Origin: a virus
DNA: 64,000 bases
Strand: one strand, 5' to 3'
Virus record (IMG/VR): IMGVR_UViG_3300005613_000005
Location: 91,213 to 155,212 of that record
Made by a program: the position numbers and the translations under genes. This document shows positions 58,651 through 64,000 of the stretch, piece after piece. The notes beneath the pieces were generated by a model, which made no database searches, was not told the DNA's origin, and was given only the letters and a program-made list of their open reading frames with translations. Numbering within the stretch: the stretch's first letter is position 1; each line of letters opens with the position of its first letter.

Positions 58651-58782
58651 TTATTTTTTGGATTGTTTTCTGGTTTTCCACCAGTTCTCGGCATACCTCA
58701 ACCCATAAAACACCAATACGAGTTTTATAATGTCGAAGAATTGAGTGCAAACTGCTACTTTTATAACATCCCAGTTTGTCAT
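58651..58782 (-). CDS. 43-aa membrane-associated protein
   Basis: ATG at 58782 opens TNWDVIKVAVCTQFFDIIKL and VLVFYGLRYAENWWKTRKQS. It has a hydrophobic helix and a Trp/Lys C-terminus, more protein-like than the alternative 61-codon frame from 58822 (58637-58822, behind AGAGGTGTC) in another frame. Which of the two is used cannot be settled by eye. Confidence 0.45.
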   Translation of the reverse strand: MTNWDVIKVAVCTQFFDIIKLVLVFYGLRYAENWWKTRKQSKK

Positions 58783-58838
58783 CTTTAATGCCCTTTTTCG
58801 GTTCAGAAGGATCGTCGTCCATTTATATGAGACACCTC

Positions 58839-59168
58839 TTAGAACGTAAACGTTATGGTTACCGCATTAGTAGTAGCATCTACCGCAGCGATAGAAAAAG
58901 ATAGTTCACTTGTCATAATGTCTTCACTAGCTAGATATTGGTATAAACCACTCTTAAAAGCGTTCCATATGGTACCTTGCAATATCATGCCAGCGGGGTT
59001 ATGGGTCGCGTTGGCACTGTACGTAACAGTCGATTGTCCAAGGCCAGAAGCTGTTGTCAAAGCCGTGTTTATAGCGGCGTTATTTGTAGTTCCCCACGCA
59101 CTACCGGCTGCTATAGCCGCGTTGATGGCAGTATCTAAGGCACCTGTATATGTAGTTCTGAGACTCAT
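58839..59168 (-). CDS. Structural-type protein of unknown role
   Basis: 109 aa, ribosome site AAGGAGTAAAAC. Ala/Thr/Asn-rich (YTGALDTAINAAIAAGSAWG...), ends with alternating beta strands (AVDATTNAVTITFTF). Composition is like phage virion proteins although it sits in the replication region. Confidence 0.55.
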   Translation of the reverse strand: MSLRTTYTGALDTAINAAIAAGSAWGTTNNAAINTALTTASGLGQSTVTYSANATHNPAGMILQGTIWNAFKSGLYQYLASEDIMTSELSFSIAAVDATTNAVTITFTF

Positions 59169-59196
59169 GTTTTACTCCTTGTTATCTTATATACTA

Positions 59197-59202
59197 ATTA
59201 TA
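59197..59202 (-). promoter_or_regulatory. Extended -10 promoter TGATATAAT
   Basis: CATGATATAATTAGTATA on the minus strand, 28 nt before the ATG at 59168. TGn precedes TATAAT. Confidence 0.5.
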
Positions 59203-59209
59203 TCATGGC

Positions 59210-59500
59210 TTAGATATTAGAGTCATCATCGTCTTCTTTTAATTCTCTGCGTTTATCCAACAAAAACGCTACTTTAGCATGTTCGTAGGATATGGCAGAA
59301 TTATAACCTGACTCTAGATCTTTTTTGACCTGCTTTGCGGCCTGAAGTTGAGAATCGTTGTCTTTCTCTTCCTCAAGATCCTTGATCTTTTGCATGGCAG
59401 TAGCGATCCTGGCGTTGATCTCGTCTTCACCGAGCTCTGAATTGTTGTCGACAAAAGATTGACTTAAAATTTTCTTTGCTTTACTTACATCAATACCCAT
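59210..59500 (-). CDS. Hypothetical helical protein
   Basis: 96 aa, helical and charged (ARIATAMQKIKDLEEEKDND, LQAAKQVKKDLESGYNS), acidic end. Follows the RuvC-like gene by 9 nt. Unknown function. Confidence 0.55.
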   Translation of the reverse strand: MGIDVSKAKKILSQSFVDNNSELGEDEINARIATAMQKIKDLEEEKDNDSQLQAAKQVKKDLESGYNSAISYEHAKVAFLLDKRRELKEDDDDSNI

Positions 59501-59509
59501 ATCATGCTC

Positions 59510-60142
59510 CTATTCGTAAACATACATCGTTTTAGTAACTTTATTGAATTTTACATCTTCAGGAATCGGTTTGGTGACCGTAAAGTTGTGTATGTTCTTA
59601 TAGATAGCGAGATAAAAGATACCCATAGCTACCGCGTCCACGATGTCGTTCTTGAACTTTACGGGCTTGTTGGTCTTCAACGACGTGGAATGGTTCGGAA
59701 ACCTTATTTTCCATCTTTTCCAAAGCGCATCCTGAGTCATCAGTTTTTTAGCAGGTTCTTTACCCCATTGTTTAATTTGTACTTTAGTGGGACGAGATTT
59801 ACCAAAGTTGATGAATTTCTTCCACAAAGTAATGTTCAAGACAGTATATGGTATGTTGTTGCGAGCGCACAAGAGTTGTATCATGGCTCTATAAGCACAA
59901 TTTAAGTTAGCACCTTGAGATGCAAACTTACTGAAAAAATAATCCTCGTGTGCTACTTCTTCTATATCATGGAAGTCAATCAAGGCCTGTATCTTATTGA
60001 TAAAATCTTGATATTGCTTACCCATATGTTCATCATCATCAACATCAATAAAACCGTAGTCGTATATATCTGCGAAACCATCTTCGACATGGATAATACA
60101 ATAGCCGCTAATGCATCCTGGATCAATTATAAGTATCTTCAT
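59510..60142 (-). CDS. RuvC-like Holliday-junction resolvase
   Basis: 210 aa, ribosome site AAGGAGTAAA. RNase H-fold motifs: LIIDPGCISGYC (first Asp), VAHEDYFFSKF (Glu), a basic loop and KNDIVDAVAMGIFYLA (final Asp pair). It is the RuvC/poxvirus-A22-type arrangement. Resolves branched DNA made by UvsX recombination before packaging. Confidence 0.8.
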   Translation of the reverse strand: MKILIIDPGCISGYCIIHVEDGFADIYDYGFIDVDDDEHMGKQYQDFINKIQALIDFHDIEEVAHEDYFFSKFASQGANLNCAYRAMIQLLCARNNIPYTVLNITLWKKFINFGKSRPTKVQIKQWGKEPAKKLMTQDALWKRWKIRFPNHSTSLKTNKPVKFKNDIVDAVAMGIFYLAIYKNIHNFTVTKPIPEDVKFNKVTKTMYVYE

Positions 60143-60143
60143 T

Positions 60144-60863
60144 TTACTCCTTATATTTTAATATATACCCTTTAGTATGAGTATTTTGACCATTTAAAAC
60201 TTTTCGCATATTAGACGGTTGTAATCCTAATTGTTTTGCACATTTTGTTTTATTAATCCATGTTCCTACATATTTTTTATCAATTGTATATACGTCAAAA
60301 GGTTTAGAACCGCGCTTCATCGCAGCAATTTTACGTTTATTGTCATCCGCCCAATATTTTCTTTGATACTTTGATATTTTACCATTGCGAACCGGATTTG
60401 TCATAGCTCGTCTATGATTAGTCCTCATTTTTAGTTTATCAATTGGTGACATATTAGCAAAACTTTGTTTAACTCGTTGTGCATTAATCTCTCGATTTTT
60501 AGGATCTTTATTGAATTCTTTTAATGTTTTAGAAATTTTAGCTCTCGTTTCTGCCCCAATAAACCAACCTGGCGTTCCTTCTCCACCATCAGTCATATTA
60601 TATCCATTAGGATATTTCGTGTTATATAGTTTAATATAGTACGATTCTAATTTCATCGCTTCTTCAGCAGTTTTTATATTCGTATGTAAAATTTTCCACT
60701 CTGCTATCAATTGATTTTTTCTTAATTCTTCATGAAATATAAATTTTGTTCTTTGAGTTCGAGCATCGTTAATATACTGCTTTTGTCTAACTTTAAAAGA
60801 TTGGCCCGTAACACCAATATATGCTTTATTGGCAATAATAGCACAATATATAACAAATTTCAC
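60144..60863 (-). CDS. GIY-YIG homing endonuclease with NUMOD modules, predicted leaderless
   Basis: 239 aa, GTG start. GIY-YIG core (VIYCAIIANKAYIGVTGQ, then a downstream Arg and LESYYIKLYNT), NUMOD3 motif (GAETRAKISKTLKE), a basic linker with RRAMTNPVRNGKISKYQRKY and a C-terminal NUMOD1-type helix-turn-helix (KTKCAKQLGLQPSNMRKVLN). TATAAT ends 6 nt before GTG and no ribosome site exists. AT-rich and inserted between the resolvase and the 60909 gene. Confidence 0.85.
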   Translation of the reverse strand: MKFVIYCAIIANKAYIGVTGQSFKVRQKQYINDARTQRTKFIFHEELRKNQLIAEWKILHTNIKTAEEAMKLESYYIKLYNTKYPNGYNMTDGGEGTPGWFIGAETRAKISKTLKEFNKDPKNREINAQRVKQSFANMSPIDKLKMRTNHRRAMTNPVRNGKISKYQRKYWADDNKRKIAAMKRGSKPFDVYTIDKKYVGTWINKTKCAKQLGLQPSNMRKVLNGQNTHTKGYILKYKE

Positions 60864-60869
60864 ACTAAT

Positions 60870-60875
60870 ATTATA
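60870..60875 (-). promoter_or_regulatory. -10 box TATAAT, 6 nt before a GTG start
   Basis: CATAGTATAATATTAGTGTG on the minus strand. Predicts that the endonuclease mRNA begins at the GTG. Confidence 0.6.
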
Positions 60876-60908
60876 CTATGATATCTAGTAAAATTAGCTA
60901 ATTGTTTA

Positions 60909-61229
60909 CTATTTTTTATCTGGTTGGCGTGAGAATAACTTAAGATATTCTTCCTCTTCTCGTTTTCCAAGTGACCACTGACCATTCTTTGCTATCTTTA
61001 ACTTTGATTGCCATTGACCCGCATCCTTTATCTTAGCGGCTTTTAGATCGGCTTTGATGTTAGGATCCTGATTCTGTTTTTGCTCAGCAACCTTGATGGG
61101 ATTCTTGATGGAAGGTGGTTTTATCCCAGGCATCTTAGGAACTGAAGGAATACGAGGAGCCTTGATTGCGTTTTTAAACTGTGTAAGTATTTTAACTAAT
61201 TGATCTAACTTATCGCCGCGTAAACTCAT
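60909..61229 (-). CDS. Hypothetical basic protein, predicted leaderless
   Basis: 106 aa, basic, Pro/Lys-rich (APRIPSVPKMPGIKPPSIKN). C-terminal KIAKNGQWSLGKREEEEYLK. The ATG lies 6 nt after TATAAT, and the promoter overlaps the stop codon of the SbcC-like gene. The basic and disordered character suggests DNA or protein binding; not recognised. Confidence 0.6.
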   Translation of the reverse strand: MSLRGDKLDQLVKILTQFKNAIKAPRIPSVPKMPGIKPPSIKNPIKVAEQKQNQDPNIKADLKAAKIKDAGQWQSKLKIAKNGQWSLGKREEEEYLKLFSRQPDKK

Positions 61230-61235
61230 AGTCTA

Positions 61236-61241
61236 ATTATA
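61236..61241 (-). promoter_or_regulatory. Extended -10 promoter TGATATAAT, 6 nt before a start codon
   Basis: GATGTGATATAATTAGACTATG on the minus strand. The -10 box contains the TAA that ends the SbcC-like gene. Confidence 0.6.
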
Positions 61242-62970
61242 TCACATCAGAGACTATAACCGATATACCTTTTTTCTTCTCTACCCGTATTATCTGAGTA
61301 AACATGGCTTTTGCTTCCGAAGCATGGTCGATAACCCAAATCTGATGTTTTACAGCTAGTTTTTCAAGTAGTCCAATAACCGTCTCTCTACCGGACACGT
61401 CCAATCCTTCAAACGGCTCATCAAGAATTATAGGGTTGAGCGTCATACCAAACTGCTTTCCCAATATATCGATAATCGCGAAATCTATAGCTAGGGATAG
61501 TGCTCTATACTCACCACCCGACAGACTACCGATCGAACATTTATGGTCGTTGTTTATAAAAGTCTCTGAAAATTTTGCGACGACATCACCCTTCTTATTT
61601 TCCTTATAAGATTTAAGTTGATAACTGGCGTTAGGCCATATCAACATCACATATTCAGATACCATATCGTTGAACGACTCGACCGTCGAATCTAAGATAT
61701 AAGCTGGTGCTCCCGTTGGTGCATATATGGTCGCTACGGCTTGTAAAATTTCAACTTGTTCTTTTTTCTGTTGAATCTGTAATAAAAAGCGATTTTTGAA
61801 ACCAGACAATTCTTTAATCTTATTTTGAATTTCATCAGCACGTTTAACATCTGCTTCCCACATTTTGTAATTATTGTCTATAACTTTATTATGTGACGAT
61901 AATTCCTGTATTCTCATTTGAGCATCATTATAATCATAAGATTCTTGAGCTTTCTTTTCTTTTATCTGTTGCATCAAAGAGCGAACTTGCTGTTCTTTCT
62001 CAAGTTTTTTATCTAGTTCTTTGATTTCTTTACCAATCGCCATCATCGTGTCTTTTATCTTATGTTGATTTTCTTTGTGTTTCTTTTTAGCTTCTTCATT
62101 GTCCAACGGTGCTCCACAGTTAAAACAATTCTCAGCTCCGTCAAATGACTTTATCTGATCGTTGAACCGTTTAAATTCATGATACCGTTGATCCCGCAAT
62201 GCTCTGTATCTGATTAATTTATTTAGTTTATCTTGAGTTTTTAACTGTAACTCGTCATACCGGCTTAAATCAGGTTTAGGAACTAGTTGGAGTTCTTTAA
62301 TCTGTCGATTGATCTGCTGCTGTTCGCCGAACGAGTTTACCATCTTTTTTTTAAGTGAATCAATATCTGTATACGTAGTTTCATAGACTCCTATCTGCGA
62401 CTTAACTTTCTCCAGTTCTATAGTAAGATCGTTAAGTTCGCTCTGCAACCGTTTGATGTGTTGATCCGTCTTTTTCTTGCATGCAGTAAATTCGTTCAAG
62501 TTCATCAATTGTAGTAAGAAATCTTTCTTAGCGGTATCGTTGAGGTCTATGAACTTGTTGCTGGCTCTCTGAACCGTGTACATCGATATCAAGAACTGAT
62601 CGTACGTTAATCCCAACAAAGATTCCCATTCTTCTTGGGTGATATCTAAATCCTTACCACTTTTCTTGAACTTAACGTTCTTTGGACGTTCACGAATTAC
62701 CTCGTATATCCGATTCTTGATCTTGATTTTTACGTGTACAAAACCACTCTTTGACTTACGACGCTTTATCTCCGTCGCGCTGATCTTACGCGGTACTTTA
62801 TCGTACAATCCAAACGCAAGTGCGTTGAAGATAGCGGTCTTTCCAGCACCATTGGCCTTGTTATCGTCGAAGTTCCATCCGTCAACTAATACTAAACCAC
62901 TATTATCAAACTTAAGTTCAGCATCTTTTATGCTAAGGATATTGTGAATTTTCAACAATACTATCTGCAT
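61237..62970 (-). CDS. SbcC/gp46-type SMC-like ATPase of the recombination nuclease
   Basis: 577 aa, short for SbcC but normal for T4 gp46. Walker A NGAGKTAIF at 40-48, Q-loop region YDQFLISMYTVQR, coiled-coil arms with a zinc hook CFNC (Cys282, Cys285), signature LSGGEYRALSLA, Walker B NPIILDEPFEGLD and VIDHASEAK. Pairs with the gp47-like nuclease at 50076, although the two genes are 10 kb apart. The ATG is 6 nt after a TACAAT box without a ribosome site. Confidence 0.9.
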   Translation of the reverse strand: MQIVLLKIHNILSIKDAELKFDNSGLVLVDGWNFDDNKANGAGKTAIFNALAFGLYDKVPRKISATEIKRRKSKSGFVHVKIKIKNRIYEVIRERPKNVKFKKSGKDLDITQEEWESLLGLTYDQFLISMYTVQRASNKFIDLNDTAKKDFLLQLMNLNEFTACKKKTDQHIKRLQSELNDLTIELEKVKSQIGVYETTYTDIDSLKKKMVNSFGEQQQINRQIKELQLVPKPDLSRYDELQLKTQDKLNKLIRYRALRDQRYHEFKRFNDQIKSFDGAENCFNCGAPLDNEEAKKKHKENQHKIKDTMMAIGKEIKELDKKLEKEQQVRSLMQQIKEKKAQESYDYNDAQMRIQELSSHNKVIDNNYKMWEADVKRADEIQNKIKELSGFKNRFLLQIQQKKEQVEILQAVATIYAPTGAPAYILDSTVESFNDMVSEYVMLIWPNASYQLKSYKENKKGDVVAKFSETFINNDHKCSIGSLSGGEYRALSLAIDFAIIDILGKQFGMTLNPIILDEPFEGLDVSGRETVIGLLEKLAVKHQIWVIDHASEAKAMFTQIIRVEKKKGISVIVSDVI

Positions 62971-62976
62971 GATAGT

Positions 62977-62982
62977 ATTGTA
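62977..62982 (-). promoter_or_regulatory. -10-like box TACAAT, 6 nt before the SbcC-like start
   Basis: CGGTACAATACTATCATG on the minus strand. One mismatch to TATAAT, same 6-nt spacing as the other leaderless candidates. Confidence 0.5.
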
Positions 62983-62985
62983 CCG

Positions 62986-63342
62986 TCAGCGTTCATGCGG
63001 AGGTTTAGTATAGATGTGCATCTGCATATTATCGTCAAACCATACCCATCCTTTTTCAATCATAGTTTCTATAGAATACTTACCAGAATTTACCATCTTA
63101 GGGACTTCAACTCCCCAATAATATTTTTGACTCCTAGCCTTTATAATCTCGTCTTGGTTATCGATGTGCCGTGTATTAACTACGGGATCAACAAGTTCAC
63201 GTTTCTGTGATGGACCGTTGAGTACAGGGAGTTCGCGCTTCATCTCTGATTTACACTTCTTACATCTTAAGGTAAGTTTATCACGAGGAGCATACTTAAC
63301 TACGGAATTACCACACTCACACGTATACTTATATTTTGGCAT
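62986..63342 (-). CDS. Zinc-ribbon protein (FmdB-like)
   Basis: 118 aa. N-terminal zinc ribbon YTCECGNSVV...RCKKCKSEM (CxC...CxxC), then a linker and a C-terminal helix-rich domain (KYSIETMIEKGWVWFDDNMQ). Similar small zinc-ribbon proteins accompany phage late or replication genes. Overlaps the next gene by 1 nt. Confidence 0.65.
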   Translation of the reverse strand: MPKYKYTCECGNSVVKYAPRDKLTLRCKKCKSEMKRELPVLNGPSQKRELVDPVVNTRHIDNQDEIIKARSQKYYWGVEVPKMVNSGKYSIETMIEKGWVWFDDNMQMHIYTKPPHER

Positions 63343-63554
63343 TACATCACCTTTATAGAATCCTCATCGATGACAACTATGTCCAGACGACCGTTTAAAG
63401 TATTAATAGCTATCAACTCTTCATATTGATTTTCAAGATCAGTGATCGGAAAAAACTGTTTTTTAAACAGATCGTATATTCTTTTGCCCATGATCACCTT
63501 AGACGGTTTTTGAATGTGAACAGCAAGTTCATTAATAAGATCTATTAACTCCAT
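63342..63554 (-). CDS. Hypothetical protein
   Basis: 70 aa, 1-nt overlaps with both neighbours. A helical N-terminus (ELIDLINELAVHIQKPSKVI) and a beta end (GRLDIVVIDEDSIKV). Unknown. Confidence 0.55.
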   Translation of the reverse strand: MELIDLINELAVHIQKPSKVIMGKRIYDLFKKQFFPITDLENQYEELIAINTLNGRLDIVVIDEDSIKVM

Positions 63555-64000
63555 TAAAACCTCACTCCCAAACCACCACCTACAGCAAACGAACTGTTAA
63601 AATTAGATTCAGTATGCAGATCTAAGAATATGGGACCAAAGATATCATAAGATACGTTACCGTAATAGTTCTTGTTAGACAGATATCCAATACCTAGACC
63701 AAACGACTTAGGATTTATGATCGTTATTTTTTCTTTCTCTAGTTTTTCTATGCGGGTTTTGTACTCTTGTTCTCGTTTGTCAAAATCTTTCTTCAATATC
63801 TCAACTCGCTTCTTATGTATGTCCTGCCACTTGTAAGCGATAGATTTTATCTTTGTATCGAACTCTTCCCTAATCTTAGTTACAATCTGAGTAGTTTCAC
63901 TCAGTTCAGATTCTTTGTATTGTCTTATTTCGATCGTACCATCTGGTTTAACGATCTTGTAGAACGTCTCTTTCTTCTTGGCGTTGAGCTCTTTAACTTG
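63554..64000 (-). CDS. C-terminal part of a coiled-coil protein (runs off the window)
   Basis: The frame stays open to the right edge: 68 further codons precede the TTG at 63796 that could be mistaken for a start. At least 148 aa. It contains KPDGTIEIRQYKESELS, a long coiled coil (about 130 nt either side of 63800) and a Gly/Asn-rich beta C-terminus (GLGIGYLSNKNYYGNVSYDI). The architecture resembles phage inner-membrane or spanin-like proteins, but the N-terminus is not visible. Confidence 0.6.
   Translation of the reverse strand, partial: QVKELNAKKKETFYKIVKPDGTIEIRQYKESELSETTQIVTKIREEFDTKIKSIAYKWQDIHKKRVEILKKDFDKREQEYKTRIEKLEKEKITIINPKSFGLGIGYLSNKNYYGNVSYDIFGPIFLDLHTESNFNSSFAVGGGLGVRF

Noticed and set aside
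58606-58788. 60-codon plus-strand frame beside the polymerase gene
   Set aside because: It spans the stem-loop and has no ribosome site; minus-strand frames in the same place have better signals and fit the direction of neighbours.
63554-63796. Complete 80-aa gene starting with TTG at 63796
   Set aside because: The same frame stays open for 68 more codons to the window edge with protein-like sequence, so the gene is larger and truncated by the window.
1-64000. CRISPR array, retron or diversity-generating element
   Set aside because: No regularly spaced direct repeats of 25-40 nt, no reverse transcriptase motif (YxDD) in any frame read, and no variable/template repeat pair.

Overview
The window looks like part of the chromosome of a large tailed double-stranded DNA bacteriophage. 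It carries a terminase large subunit, portal, prohead protease, scaffold-like protein and major capsid protein, a long run of virion and adhesin genes, and a phage replication and recombination set. Genes are densely packed, with many 1 to 4 nt start/stop overlaps. No rRNA, tRNA, ribosomal-protein or chromosomal housekeeping genes were seen. Both ends cut through genes, and no tail sheath, tube, tape-measure or helicase gene was recognised, so the genome must extend well beyond 64 kb. A ChaN/Tiki-type exported protein and an exported lytic transglycosylase suggest a Gram-negative host; that is inference.

Layout. Positions 1-8470 (plus strand) are an accessory and early-type region of small genes. 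It includes a sigma-region-2-like protein, tiny membrane proteins, a lytic transglycosylase, a thymidylate-synthase/dCMP-hydroxymethylase-like enzyme, a degenerate ThyX-like protein and a uracil-DNA-glycosylase-like protein. A bidirectional terminator at 8471-8497 separates this from a long minus-strand region. Positions 8521-26135 hold virion and adhesin proteins, including a 1073-aa glycine-rich protein with discoidin-like and carbohydrate-binding-like domains, a protein with a ferritin-like segment and a protein with a sigma-70 region 2. Positions 26210-32985 hold a HAD phosphatase, a T5 A1-like metallophosphoesterase, small genes, a structured intergenic RNA candidate and RtcB. Positions 33021-48908 hold a ChaN-like protein and then the head and packaging module (capsid, scaffold, protease, portal, intein-containing TerL). 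A sigma-region-4-like protein, a nucleotide kinase and a saccharopine-dehydrogenase-like gene lie among them. Positions 48998-64000 hold an RNA ligase, SbcD/gp47, UvsX/RecA, an ssDNA-binding-like protein, a DNA polymerase III alpha, a RuvC-like resolvase and SbcC/gp46.

How it works together. Replication pairs a C-family polymerase with a T4-style recombination set (UvsX, gp46/gp47, gp32-like). Two nucleotide-metabolism homologues and a glycosylase-like protein hint at altered pyrimidines. RtcB and an ATP-dependent RNA ligase suggest RNA repair. Five free-standing homing endonucleases and an intein occupy gene borders and the terminase ATPase.

The most unusual signals are regulatory. There are many TGGTATAAT-type extended -10 promoters without an evident -35 box. 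Six genes have the -10 hexamer exactly 6 nt before the start codon, which predicts leaderless mRNAs. Sigma-like domains are scattered over four separate proteins. The sequence was read by eye; all functional names rest on motif recognition and not on database searches.
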